Shown: piece after piece, positions 26,574 to 36,509 of the stretch
Position numbering within the stretch: position 1 is the stretch's first letter
Layout: every line of letters starts with the position of its first letter
Assembly: GCA_951828385.1 (NCBI GenBank)
Contig: OX639973.1
Span: forward strand, 3,959,200-4,023,199
Source of the DNA: an uncultured Poribacteria bacterium
GTDB lineage: Bacteria > Poribacteria > WGA-4E > WGA-3G
Direction of reading: 5' to 3'
Length of the DNA: 64,000 nt
Position numbers and translations under genes: made by a program
Notes under the pieces: generated by a model
What the model was told of the DNA's origin: nothing
The model's input: the letters and a program-made list of their open reading frames with translations, nothing else
Databases searched by the model: none

Positions 26574-27692
26574 ATGCATTCTAAGGGAGAAACTTCCCAC
26601 GCAACAGATGCACCAAACTGTACAACGGATCTCAGTGTTGAAGACGTTAAGCAGGAGTTGTACAAGCGGCATCACCCGAGCTTAACGTTTCTTGACATAG
26701 AGGCTCACGCGAAGACTGTCCATAGGATACGGACATTGAAGCAGAAACATAACATTGTGATGCTTGGTCATAACTATATGGAGCCGCTCGTCTTTGGGTT
26801 ATCTGAAAAAGAGGAGCAGGGTGATTCACTCGGCTTGAGCATGTACGCCGCGAACACAGAAGCTCCGTATCTAATTTTTAACGGTGTACCGTTTATGGCG
26901 GAGACAGCCAAAATTTTGAATCCAAGCAAAACGGTGTTAGTTGCTGATAAAACAGCGGGGTGCTCGCTCGCCGATAACTTCGGTGCTGAAGATGTTAGGG
27001 AACTGAAATCCCTCTATCCGGGTGCGCCGGTAATGATCTATATTAATAGTTATGCGGACGCGAAAGCCGAATCGGATATTTGTTGTACGTCAGCAAATGC
27101 GGCACATATTGCCAAATCTATGCCGGGGGATACACTGATTTTTGTTCCGGATATCTTCTTCGCCCAGAATTTGGAGGAAGAACTGAAAGACGAGAAAAAT
27201 GTGGTCTATCCGGGCAAAGACAACACGGCACGCGGTGCAGTTTGCGAAGTCCACGAAAAATTCACACTTGACGATCTTCTGGGCATCCGTGAATCCTTTG
27301 AAATCCCGAAAGGACATTCCGACCGTAAGTTGTATGCGCATTGGGAATGCCGTCCGGAAGTTTTAAAGGAGGCTGATTTTTACGGCAGTACCAGCCAGAT
27401 TATGAAGGATATAGCGGAACGTGTTGCAGCGAACCAATTGGAACGTGCCTTTGTTGCTTCGGAATGTGAGTTAACTTCTAACCTTGCGCAGGAATTTCCA
27501 GAAGTTCAATTCTGGACGGCGTGTTCGGTTCGATGTTCACACATGGCACAAGTGAATTTGGGCAAAATAGCGAACATCTTAGAGGCGATTGATCGGGATG
27601 AGAACCTTGATGAATATGAGATTACGCTGAATCCTGAGACTATAGACAAAGCCCGCACGCCAATTGAACGAATGCTTGAAGCGAGTGTGTAG
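26574..27692 (+). CDS. nadA: NadA, quinolinate synthase
   Basis: 372 residues from the ATG at 26574 (GGAG 10 nt upstream; a GTG three codons earlier sits too close to that site). NadA condenses iminoaspartate with dihydroxyacetone phosphate to quinolinate for NAD synthesis and carries a 4Fe-4S cluster. Motifs: VMLGHNYMEPLVFG, NGVPFMAETAKILNP, VLVADKTAGCSLADN (cluster cysteine), YINSYADAKAESDICCTSANA, VPDIFFAQNL, AHWECRPEV and WTACSVRCSHMAQ. The protein is of the longer subtype. nadB and nadC are not in the window. Confidence 0.95.
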   Translation: MHSKGETSHATDAPNCTTDLSVEDVKQELYKRHHPSLTFLDIEAHAKTVHRIRTLKQKHNIVMLGHNYMEPLVFGLSEKEEQGDSLGLSMYAANTEAPYLIFNGVPFMAETAKILNPSKTVLVADKTAGCSLADNFGAEDVRELKSLYPGAPVMIYINSYADAKAESDICCTSANAAHIAKSMPGDTLIFVPDIFFAQNLEEELKDEKNVVYPGKDNTARGAVCEVHEKFTLDDLLGIRESFEIPKGHSDRKLYAHWECRPEVLKEADFYGSTSQIMKDIAERVAANQLERAFVASECELTSNLAQEFPEVQFWTACSVRCSHMAQVNLGKIANILEAIDRDENLDEYEITLNPETIDKARTPIERMLEASV

Positions 27693-27810
27693 TGGTTATC
27701 AGTTATCAGTACGATTTTTCTGCGAAAAATCTTTCAGTTGTCAGAAAGAGAGTTGGGATTATCCTAAAACCTCTTAACTGACAACTGATAACTGAGTACT
27801 GACAACTATT
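27693..27810. repeat. MITE-like element with CAGTTATCAGT inverted ends
   Basis: About 118 bp. The left end TGGTTATCAGTTATCAGTAC and the right end CTCTTAACTGACAACTGATAACTGAG... are inverted relatives. An internal hairpin GATTTTT-CTGCG-AAAAATC (27713-27731) could terminate nadA transcription. The same ends occur at 9592 and at 54127-54420. Confidence 0.65.
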
Positions 27811-27823
27811 CCTTTGACAACTC

Positions 27824-28810
27824 TTAGAAGCGTGTGATGAAAGAGACGCGATGTGCGTTGCCGAGGTAAGCATCTGGTACGAAAGCGTAATCGAACTGGA
27901 AGTCGATATTTGCTAACATGTCTTCACCGCTGCGTCGTACGCCGATACCGAGTGATAATCCATCGCTTGGGTTCTCGTTGAAACCGATTCGATAGCCGAT
28001 GCGTGCTGCGACACTCTCGTAAAACCACCGCTCTACGCCGACATGGAAGCTCGGATTTGCATCAAGAAGCGGGAGGTGTGCGTCTGCGACGAATGCCCAT
28101 AGTTCTTGTGTGGGCATCGGTTTATCTGTCTCTGCTTCTACAGCGGGTTGTTTCCATGTTCTGTAAGCGAGTCCTGCCCGAAGTGCCATAGGCAAGTTTT
28201 CCCCACCGTCTAAGATGCCCGCATTTTGGACAGCAACCCCAATACCGAGACGATTGTCAAGCAAGCGCGCGACTAATCCGACATCCGCTGCGACACCGAA
28301 GGCGTTTTGAATATCCAACTGCTCTGAAATTATCTTCGCTGTACCCCCGACGGATATTGCCTCACCGAGTGGATAAGCAAGAGATAAACCTGTAGCAAAC
28401 CCACCCACCGTTACGGTACTATCCGGGTCTTCTGTTGGTCCCTGTCGGCGTTCAATTTCTGTGAAACTTCCGAGGAAACTTGCGCCCCAGACGAGCCGTT
28501 CTATGCGTTGTGCGTACCCGATGGTTTGGTTGTTAATGTCAGCGAACGAGAAGTGTTGCATTGCGGTTAGTTCCCGGTCGTGAACGGCGGTTAACCCTGC
28601 CGGATTCCAAAAGATGGTATTGATGTCGTTAGCAAGTCCAGCGAAGGCCCCGCCTAATCCGGCGGGTCGGCTGCCGCCTTCAATTTTCAAGAAAGCGGCA
28701 CCCGTTGTCCCTGCGCCATCGTGGATATCGACTGCGTGTGTACTTGGGGCAGGTGCGATTATTATGAGAAGTGCCATTACGATTAGAACGGCTCCCCTTT
28801 TGAGCATCAT
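27824..28810 (-). CDS. PorV/PorQ-like outer-membrane barrel protein
   Basis: 328 residues with a signal peptide (LKRGAVLIVMALLIIIAPAPSTHA). GAAFLKIEGGSRPAGLGGAFAGLANDINTIFWNPAGL is the signature of the PorV/PorQ (UPF0164/FadL-like) family, and the chain ends in Phe (RVSFITRF), as barrels do. In Bacteroidetes PorV is a subunit of the type 9 secretion machinery that moves proteins with C-terminal Ig-like tails to the surface. It lies 84 bp downstream of a giant secreted protein with a FlgD-like C-terminus on the same strand, which makes a secretion partnership possible. AGGAGAACTT precedes the ATG. Confidence 0.88.
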   Translation of the reverse strand: MMLKRGAVLIVMALLIIIAPAPSTHAVDIHDGAGTTGAAFLKIEGGSRPAGLGGAFAGLANDINTIFWNPAGLTAVHDRELTAMQHFSFADINNQTIGYAQRIERLVWGASFLGSFTEIERRQGPTEDPDSTVTVGGFATGLSLAYPLGEAISVGGTAKIISEQLDIQNAFGVAADVGLVARLLDNRLGIGVAVQNAGILDGGENLPMALRAGLAYRTWKQPAVEAETDKPMPTQELWAFVADAHLPLLDANPSFHVGVERWFYESVAARIGYRIGFNENPSDGLSLGIGVRRSGEDMLANIDFQFDYAFVPDAYLGNAHRVSFITRF

Positions 28811-28894
28811 AAGTTCTCCTTATCCTAACTTTCTAAATCTCTACTTAAAATCGTAGATTTCTGATATCGGCATAGTTCAGACAACACGGTGTGC

Positions 28895-31800
28895 TTAGTC
28901 AACAACAAGTACCTTACCCACAGTGTTCGCGCGATTTCCTGCTGCATTAACGGCTTCTAAACGGAAGATGTAGAGTCCTCTGGCGACAGGCGTGCCTGCT
29001 TGGTTCTCCAAATTCCATTTAACCAATTGATCATTACGCTGTCCCGAAACAACGTCGGGATAGGTTTGTGATAGCACCATGTCGCCGCTCCAATCATAGA
29101 TGCTCAAAGTAAGTTCGATCGTCTCCCCGAGTGGTACATTGACATCAAAGGAGAAGAAAGCGACGTCTCGTTGTGAAAGGCGGAGCGGATTTGGCCACCC
29201 AAATGTCGAACCGCGGAAGGTGAGAGACACAGACATCGTATACTTTCCGATGTCATAAACGGCATAATTTCCGGCATTATCGGTGACACGGACATCTAAG
29301 TCGTATTCACCGGAACGCGTCGGCAAGAAGTCAAGTGACCAACGGCTCCACAGTTCTTCTTGTGCATTACTGTCATCAACAGCAGGGACCGGGTCAATCG
29401 GTTGATCGTCGGGACCTGTGCCTACGATTTCGACGAGCCAGACACCAGAAGCTGGCACTGGGATTTCGCTGTCACCAATTCGCTGTGTACCTGCGGGGTC
29501 AGAGGCTGTGCCTTCTAACGGTAGTGGTTCATCAGTGAGCTCGGTTTCGCCGCCATCACTGGTTAAAGCAGCGGTAGGTTCATCTGTTTCGTAGAGAAAT
29601 TCCGTTGTAATGGAATCGGTTGGCGCGAATCCGAGGAGTTCGGAGTCGTTTCCAACGCTCATCACTGTAACCTGATAACTTCCTTGAAGTGATAACCCAT
29701 CGGATTTGAAGAGGATAGTGTCCACTCCGTTTTGCTGCGTGTTACCAGAAACTTCCGATCCATCCGGACGTCTCACAATAATTTTTGACTGTGCGAGGTT
29801 GACTCCCAAACCTGTATCAAAGATATTTGCTTGTATCACCACACCGCCCGTTGTAGAGATTGCGGTCGGATAATCGTTTGCATTGATGTCAATAAGCAGC
29901 GGTGCATCGTTGATAAGCAATGTACCGGTATCAATCATTGGCGGGCTGGTATCGTAGATAAAGACCTTTTCATAAGGTGCATCGTCGTTCCCTGCTCGGT
30001 CTTTGGGGGTAAGGGTAATTCGGTACTCACCATCAGCAGAACCGTTGTCTGCAAGTGGGATCGCGAGGCGGAAAGTGAGGTTCCCTTGTTCATCGTCGTC
30101 AACTCGTCCTGAAATTTCGGCTGCATTTGGCGATAATCGTTCAAAAATTAGCCACTCTTCGTCGAGATTTTCCCAATCAATACCGGATGTATCATCGGTG
30201 AGGTTGACGCGAATCTCTATCAGCGAATTATTAACGCCGGGTTGTGAAACGACAAGATTAATCACATCATCGCTCTCAATTTCCGGTGCCTGCGTGTCGT
30301 AGGTGAAGGTTAATCGTTGCACTTCACCACTGCGCCCGGAAGCACTAATTGGCGTAAACTCAATTGTGTAGGTGCCATCATCGGAACCGTCAGTTGCGAG
30401 GGGTCGCACCAGATTATAGATTAATCTGCCAGATGCGCGTTGTTGCTGTCCTGCAACTACTTGATTTTCTGGATTTAAGAGACGAAGCGTTGATAGATGA
30501 TTTTCATCATCTGTTTCGAGTTCTACTTCTATCTGCTCAATTTCTTCATTCGTAAACGCCTCGTCCGGTGATGCAGTGACCGGTTCTGTTGAAACGATTG
30601 CAGGCAAACGTCTTGACAACTGGAAACTCCGCTCAAAGAGGGTTGCGTTCCCGTTCCCCGCCCGGTCAACCGCACGAACTTGGATGATGTATCGTCCATC
30701 CTCAACGAGCTGATTTGTGCTAAGCGTTAGTGCTGTTGTGCCGTTACTGACAAGTTCACCTGATATTTGCTGTCCACTCGGGTTAACCAATGTCACCGTA
30801 GTCATTGTCCAGTCGATCCCGCTGCCCCCCTCATCATTGAGTGTCACCTGTATCTGTGTGATATCCTCGGTGAGAAATGACCCATCAGCAGGGACTGTGC
30901 TAACAAGCGTTGGTGCTTGGGTATCATAGACAATCTGGTGTTCAACGGAGAAGGCGTTCTCGGCTTTATCTGTCAATTCAACAGCAACGGTATACTCGCC
31001 ATCCATACTACCATCAAGTGGTAGGGGTTGGTCAAGCGTGAGAAAGAGTTGGCTATTAGTATCGTTAGTCAGCTGCGCAGGGACTAAATTGCCACTTGCA
31101 TCGCGTAGGGTGACTTTCTGATCTAATAGCTCAAGTTCTGCGGGCCCGACATCTGCGACAGTGAAGTGGAACTGCGTTAGACTTTGACTGATATAGGAGA
31201 CCGGTTGCGTTAGATCAATTGGTCCAGCCTGTGTTATCTCTGGTTCTTGCGTATCATAAATGAATTCACGATAAGCGGTGCTGCCCTGACGACCGGCTTT
31301 ATCAACAGGGAAAACATATACGCGGTATCGTCCATCCGTCGTGCCATCTGTCGTGAGTGTTCTGGGTTGCCAAAGAAGTAGATTTTCGCCATTGGAACCT
31401 ATTGTACCGGGGACGGTTGTTCCGTCAAGGGTCGTCACCGTAATATCCGACCCGTCACTCCGAAAGGATAACCCCGTCTCTGTTGGGTCAAGAAGTTCTG
31501 CTCCGATGATCATGTTGCTTGCGTTGACATAAGTAATGTCGCCGCTGGTCCCTGTCTCGGTATCGCCTATAATAACAGAACTGACACTCGGCAACGGTAT
31601 ATCCAGAATGAAGGTGTAATTAAAAGCACCTGTTGCAACATTGCCCACTATATCTTGTGGCGTGACAGAGAGGATATAGGTGCCAATTTGGTTTAATTCC
31701 GGGAAGCTAACGGTCATCTGAGATGTACCATCATCTTCCAATGTCAGCGGAATTTCTACCGTCGTAAGTTCACCCGATGCATCAGTGGCATCAGTATTCA

Positions 31801-34800
31801 GGAGCGTAATCACGGTATTTGCAAAATGCACTCTCGTTGCTTCTTCAAATTGAAGTGTAATACTACTGACAGGCTCCACAATCTCGGTAACCTCTTGTGG
31901 TAAAAGTTTGACCGGTGCCTCAGTATTTACGGTGACTGAGGAGAGTTGCGGCACTTGAGAATCATAAATCAAGAGATGTTCTAAATCCAAGGTATTCCCA
32001 GCTCTGTCAATGATGGATAGTTTTACTGTATATGCGCCATCGACACTTCCATCCCGAGCAAACGGGGCCGGCAGCGTCAAATAAAGCTGGTTTGTCAACT
32101 CGTCATAAGTCAACGTTGCGGGGACGGCACTTCCAGAACTATCTATCAATTCAATCGTTTGCGCTTCCAAAAGCAGATCTGCTGGTCCGACATCTTCAAT
32201 AGTAAATGAGAATTGGTTCAAGCCTCCAGGGATATAAGATACAGGTTGACTCAGCACTATGGGAGAGGATGCGGTGATACGCGGGCTTTCTGTATCATAA
32301 ATGAACTCCCGATAAACGACATTGCCTTGTCGCCCTGCTTTATCAATGGGTGTGATCGCCACGGTGTATCGACCATCGGCACTACCATCCGTTGGGAGTG
32401 ATATAGGTTGCCATATCAACTGGTTCGTGCCATTTGCGCGGGTCTGACTTGGAATAACTGATCCCGTAGGATTTGTCACAACGATGCTTGAACCGCCTTC
32501 ACCCAAATCAAGCCCGGTGCCAGTGGCATCGACCAAAGTGGCAACAATCGTAGAATCACTGCCGTTGAGGAACACGACATCCCCGGTCTGTCCGCCGAAT
32601 TCAACAGTGCTTACGCTTGGTAAAACGAGTACAAGTCGAAATACGTATTGTAGAGCCCCTTGGGTAACATTGCCTGCTATGTCTTGTGGTGTGACAGAGA
32701 GCGTGTACAATCCAGTTTGTGTAAGTTCAACAAAACGTGCGGTAAGTTGCGTAAGTCCATCCACCGAAATATTGAGCGAAATCGCTTGATTATCCGGGCC
32801 AACTAAGTCAACCACGGTATTTGTAAAATCAACCCGGGTTGCTTCTTCAAATTGAAGCGTCATGCTACTGATAGATTCCGAAATCTCGATGATTTCTTGC
32901 GGCACAAGTTCCATTGATGGCTCAGTGTTTATCGAGATCGAGGTTAATTGAGGGACTTGAGAATCATAAACGAAGGTTTGCTCTGAATCTAAAATATTTC
33001 CTGCTTTGTCAACAAGAGATACCTTTATTGTGTATGTGCCATCTACACTACCATCTTGCGCAAGCGGTGCATTAAGGGTGAGATACAAATGACTGTTTAT
33101 CTCATCAACCGTAAATGTGACATTGACGGTTGCGCCTTGGGCATCAAGGAGTTCTATCGTCTGCTCGGCTAACTCTAAACCGGCAGGTCCTACATCTTCA
33201 ACGGTAAACTGAAGTTGTGTGAGAGAGCCGATATAGGTAGCGGGTTGATTTAATGACACCGGTGTAGAAGCCGTGATGCGTGGTTCTTGTGTATCGAAAA
33301 CGAACTGGCGATAGGCAGCATCGCCTTGTCTCCCAAGTTTGTCTTTCGGTATAACGGTGACGGTGTATCGACCATCAGCACTGCCATCAGTAGGGAGAAC
33401 TGTGGGGGTCCACGTCAACTGATCTATCCCATTGGAGGTAGTGAGACCGGGTGCGGGCAGCCCTGATTCAGTAGTGACGGTGATCGTTGAACCGTCATCA
33501 TCGAAGTCCAAGCCAGCACCACTCAAATCTGCGAAAGTAGCGACTATGTTCGTGGCAGTGCCGTTAGCGTAAACGATGGTGCCGAGTTTACCACTAATGC
33601 GTACCGAGCTAACTGTAGGCAAAGGTATATCGATCCGTAGCCGATAGACAAATGGAGCAGTGCTTTGGTTACCAGCGAGGTCTTGCGGTGAAATAGAAAG
33701 CACATACTCACCGAGCTGCGTCTGGGTTTGGAAATCAAGTGTTAAGCTACTTTGTCCATTATCAGTCCGGTTAACGACAATGTTTTCACCCGCCGGATTG
33801 GTAAGTGCAATGCCTGTATTGATAAAGTCAATACCGCTCACAGTACCTTCTTGTGTATTCTCAAAAGTTAGGATGATCTGTGAAAAACCTTCGGCAACGG
33901 TTGTAGTAGTATCCGTGGAAAGTTCTGGTTGGGATTCGGTTGTAACCTGTACGCTCTCAATTAGCGGAAATTGTGTATCTAAAAGCAGTTGGAATTGTTG
34001 TGTTAAGCGTCGTCCAGTAAAATCAACAAACGTTGCAGTTACGGTATATTCGCCATCGGCACTACCGTCACGAGGCAGCGGTGCTTCTATGTTCCAAGTT
34101 AACAGGTTATTTACTTCATCGTGTTCAAGTTCAGTCGATGTGATAAGACTGCCTTGAGCGTTTCTGACAGTCAGTGTTGAGGCATTGAGATCAATACCGG
34201 CCCCGATGTATCCACTGAGTTCGGCGACAACCGTCGTCAAATTATTGACAGTTGTGGTTTCGGGCATTGTCAATCGAATCTCAGGTTGGCTTTGACTGAC
34301 GAGATAGAATTCGCGTCGAACGGTAACACCGACGTTACCGGCTAAGTCAGTCGGAGTGATTTCAATTGTGTAGGTGCCATCATCAGAACCGTCTAAGGCA
34401 ATCGGTTGCGTGAGCGTCAGCGTAGCTGTATTTGTGCGATCGCGGGTAACATTGACAGGCACATCAACTTGATTTCCATCTACACTGCGAGTCAGCCGGA
34501 AAGTACTCTGAATGAAATCAATACCGCTGGTTTTTTCATCAAGTGCCACCTCAATTTGTGATAGATTCGAGACGGTTTCATTGGCCGTTGGCGTGGTAGA
34601 AACGAGCGTTGGCAGCTGCGTATCATAGATAAGATAATAATTGTAAGTCTTCGTATTACCAAGCGTATCCGTAGCCTGAACGTTGAGGGCATAACGTCCA
34701 TCTTGGCTGCCATCTCGAATTGTCAGCGGTGTTTCTAAAATGTAAGTTAGCTGGTTGCGTTCCTTTGCCAGAAGCTCACGTCCGGAATATGGGTTGAGCT

Positions 34801-36112
34801 GCCCGTTAGCCCCTATTGTACCAAATGAAATACGGGTAGACTCTTGTAAATTGACCCCAACCCCCTGTGCATCATCAAAGGTTGCGACAATCTGTGAAAG
34901 TGGCTGTGCGTGGTAAATTGTATCTTGATGTAGTGTAAAGGGGGATTCCTCGTCAAAACCTAAGGTAACAAGCGGTGCACGATTATCATAAATAAATGGG
35001 ATCGACAAAGTTTCTGTCTGGTTTCCAGCTTTATCGGCTGCGACAACCTCAATCGTATATACACCATCCATGAGTCCATCGTTCGGCAAGAGGGATGATA
35101 GGAAGACCCAACGGATCTTATCCGTATCTGGCTGTGTTTGCCTTCCCAATACAGTGCCATCGGGGCCAATGAGACGAATTCTGGAGTCGAAGGGGCTGAG
35201 ACCATCTTGAAGATTATCACTGAGCGTTGCCTGAACAAAATCTACCTCGCTACTAACCCCAGCTCCAGGTATCAACTTGCCGTTTGAGGTCTCAACTTCT
35301 GTCAAATTAGGTGCGACGTTATCAAAGGTGTAATCTAATGTTCTTTCAGCGACGTTTCCGGCTCTATCAGCGACAGCAATTGAGGCGGTATATTTTCCAT
35401 TTTCGGATGCCGTGTCCAAGCGATTGCCAAAGACAAACGTTAATGATGTTTGGTCGTAGCTGATATCCCCTTTTATAGCGACACCCTGTTGTGTCTTCAC
35501 GGTAATACTGGTTTCCGCGGCAGTCAGATCGATGGGTGCACCGCCTGCGGCATCTACTGTCGCCTGAACTAATTGGATGGGGGCATTAATAAAAATGCCA
35601 TCGACGAGCGTTAGATTTTCATTAGCAACAACGCGGGATATTATAGGTACTTGTGTATCAATCGTAATAGGATTTGTTTCAACCGAGTGGGTACTACCGC
35701 CTGCCTCGACTTGAAACTTTAGTATGTACTGCCCATCTGGAAAGACCTTGAAATTCTGATCTCCTCCATCCCATTGGAAGGTATGTCCGCCTTCGCTTTT
35801 CGCGAGCGGAACAGGTTGTCCAAATGGTGTTTTGGTATCACCTGTTTTCAAGAAAAATTGCAATTCACTTTGGTCAACAACTTCGCTTATACTATAATAG
35901 ACAGTGACAGTATCAAGAATACCATCTTGGTTGGGCGAAAATTCAGTGAGCTCGGCAGTCAGCGTCACAGTAGGGACTGCCCAAACATTGGCAGACACCA
36001 TTAAGATTGTGAGACAGACGAAAATCTGACTTATGATAGCAAACTTCAGTCGGTTTCGATTTTTGTGTACCGGCTTGTAAGTAACCCCGTACATATTTTT
36101 AATTTTTGGCAC
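28895..36112 (-). CDS. Giant secreted Ig-like repeat protein with FlgD-like C-terminus
   Basis: About 2,405 residues from a GTG at 36112. AGGGAG lies 6 nt upstream of that GTG; the ATG at 36226 has no ribosome site and the ATG at 36094 is also unsupported. A long n-region precedes the signal segment (FAIISQIFVCLTILMVSANVWA). I count about twenty modules whose shared core is DGSxDGxYT(V/I)xVxPxDxAGNxxxxxxxFxYDxxxP, as in bacterial Ig-like/cadherin-like repeats. A three-module block recurs in tandem three times in the middle. The last ~100 residues (GWPNPLRLSQRD ... SIYDWSGDMV ... GLYIFRLEAVNAAG) form a FlgD Ig-like domain, similar to type 9 secretion tails. Probably a surface fibre or adhesin. 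Confidence 0.93.
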   Translation of the reverse strand: MPKIKNMYGVTYKPVHKNRNRLKFAIISQIFVCLTILMVSANVWAVPTVTLTAELTEFSPNQDGILDTVTVYYSISEVVDQSELQFFLKTGDTKTPFGQPVPLAKSEGGHTFQWDGGDQNFKVFPDGQYILKFQVEAGGSTHSVETNPITIDTQVPIISRVVANENLTLVDGIFINAPIQLVQATVDAAGGAPIDLTAAETSITVKTQQGVAIKGDISYDQTSLTFVFGNRLDTASENGKYTASIAVADRAGNVAERTLDYTFDNVAPNLTEVETSNGKLIPGAGVSSEVDFVQATLSDNLQDGLSPFDSRIRLIGPDGTVLGRQTQPDTDKIRWVFLSSLLPNDGLMDGVYTIEVVAADKAGNQTETLSIPFIYDNRAPLVTLGFDEESPFTLHQDTIYHAQPLSQIVATFDDAQGVGVNLQESTRISFGTIGANGQLNPYSGRELLAKERNQLTYILETPLTIRDGSQDGRYALNVQATDTLGNTKTYNYYLIYDTQLPTLVSTTPTANETVSNLSQIEVALDEKTSGIDFIQSTFRLTRSVDGNQVDVPVNVTRDRTNTATLTLTQPIALDGSDDGTYTIEITPTDLAGNVGVTVRREFYLVSQSQPEIRLTMPETTTVNNLTTVVAELSGYIGAGIDLNASTLTVRNAQGSLITSTELEHDEVNNLLTWNIEAPLPRDGSADGEYTVTATFVDFTGRRLTQQFQLLLDTQFPLIESVQVTTESQPELSTDTTTTVAEGFSQIILTFENTQEGTVSGIDFINTGIALTNPAGENIVVNRTDNGQSSLTLDFQTQTQLGEYVLSISPQDLAGNQSTAPFVYRLRIDIPLPTVSSVRISGKLGTIVYANGTATNIVATFADLSGAGLDFDDDGSTITVTTESGLPAPGLTTSNGIDQLTWTPTVLPTDGSADGRYTVTVIPKDKLGRQGDAAYRQFVFDTQEPRITASTPVSLNQPATYIGSLTQLQFTVEDVGPAGLELAEQTIELLDAQGATVNVTFTVDEINSHLYLTLNAPLAQDGSVDGTYTIKVSLVDKAGNILDSEQTFVYDSQVPQLTSISINTEPSMELVPQEIIEISESISSMTLQFEEATRVDFTNTVVDLVGPDNQAISLNISVDGLTQLTARFVELTQTGLYTLSVTPQDIAGNVTQGALQYVFRLVLVLPSVSTVEFGGQTGDVVFLNGSDSTIVATLVDATGTGLDLGEGGSSIVVTNPTGSVIPSQTRANGTNQLIWQPISLPTDGSADGRYTVAITPIDKAGRQGNVVYREFIYDTESPRITASSPIVLSQPVSYIPGGLNQFSFTIEDVGPADLLLEAQTIELIDSSGSAVPATLTYDELTNQLYLTLPAPFARDGSVDGAYTVKLSIIDRAGNTLDLEHLLIYDSQVPQLSSVTVNTEAPVKLLPQEVTEIVEPVSSITLQFEEATRVHFANTVITLLNTDATDASGELTTVEIPLTLEDDGTSQMTVSFPELNQIGTYILSVTPQDIVGNVATGAFNYTFILDIPLPSVSSVIIGDTETGTSGDITYVNASNMIIGAELLDPTETGLSFRSDGSDITVTTLDGTTVPGTIGSNGENLLLWQPRTLTTDGTTDGRYRVYVFPVDKAGRQGSTAYREFIYDTQEPEITQAGPIDLTQPVSYISQSLTQFHFTVADVGPAELELLDQKVTLRDASGNLVPAQLTNDTNSQLFLTLDQPLPLDGSMDGEYTVAVELTDKAENAFSVEHQIVYDTQAPTLVSTVPADGSFLTEDITQIQVTLNDEGGSGIDWTMTTVTLVNPSGQQISGELVSNGTTALTLSTNQLVEDGRYIIQVRAVDRAGNGNATLFERSFQLSRRLPAIVSTEPVTASPDEAFTNEEIEQIEVELETDDENHLSTLRLLNPENQVVAGQQQRASGRLIYNLVRPLATDGSDDGTYTIEFTPISASGRSGEVQRLTFTYDTQAPEIESDDVINLVVSQPGVNNSLIEIRVNLTDDTSGIDWENLDEEWLIFERLSPNAAEISGRVDDDEQGNLTFRLAIPLADNGSADGEYRITLTPKDRAGNDDAPYEKVFIYDTSPPMIDTGTLLINDAPLLIDINANDYPTAISTTGGVVIQANIFDTGLGVNLAQSKIIVRRPDGSEVSGNTQQNGVDTILFKSDGLSLQGSYQVTVMSVGNDSELLGFAPTDSITTEFLYETDEPTAALTSDGGETELTDEPLPLEGTASDPAGTQRIGDSEIPVPASGVWLVEIVGTGPDDQPIDPVPAVDDSNAQEELWSRWSLDFLPTRSGEYDLDVRVTDNAGNYAVYDIGKYTMSVSLTFRGSTFGWPNPLRLSQRDVAFFSFDVNVPLGETIELTLSIYDWSGDMVLSQTYPDVVSGQRNDQLVKWNLENQAGTPVARGLYIFRLEAVNAAGNRANTVGKVLVVD

Positions 36113-36509
36113 TCGTTTCTCCCTGCTTTTCGCGAGTCCGAAAGGCGGCTCAGGTTCGGTGCTTCGCGTTGATTCACAAATTTTCCGGGTAGGTTCGGCA
36201 CCATATCCCGGTGTCGGCACCTCCATGTTTCAACACATCAAACGACATCTGGCAAGTGCGTTTTGCCGGCTGGATAAGCCTCTGGCGTTGAGGTTGAAGG
36301 GAGCGTGTCGAGAACTTCGCCGTATTTATTTACTACTTCCGATTTTTTACTTTATGATCTTAGGGAACAGACGTGTGAGAATCCCCTTTAATCTTGATTA
36401 GACGCAAAAAATTCAATTAGGTTGATAAAAATTACAGAAAAGCGCACAGCATGTGATAGTGCTATAGGGCGCGGTGGTAAACCGCGCCTGCAGCTTGTAG
36501 AAATAAGAT
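36113..36509. other. Intergenic leader region between divergent and co-directional genes, no gene seen
   Basis: No coding sequence is convincing. The part next to the giant gene is GC-rich and holds imperfect repeats of GCACCGAACC / GGTGCCGA (minus strand, 36135-36235) and a GGCAA-TTGCC hairpin near 36251-36267. It ends with a perfect 8 bp hairpin GGCGCGGT-GGTAA-ACCGCGCC (36468-36488), just past the stop of the Gfo/Idh gene. Confidence 0.5.

Noticed and set aside
33660-34157. Plus-strand reading frame opposite the giant Ig-repeat gene
   Set aside because: Low-complexity antisense of a repetitive gene; no ribosome site or motif.
36113-36310. Riboswitch (c-di-GMP or cobalamin type) in the leader of the giant gene
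   Set aside because: The GC-rich repeats do not contain the conserved aptamer cores of either class.
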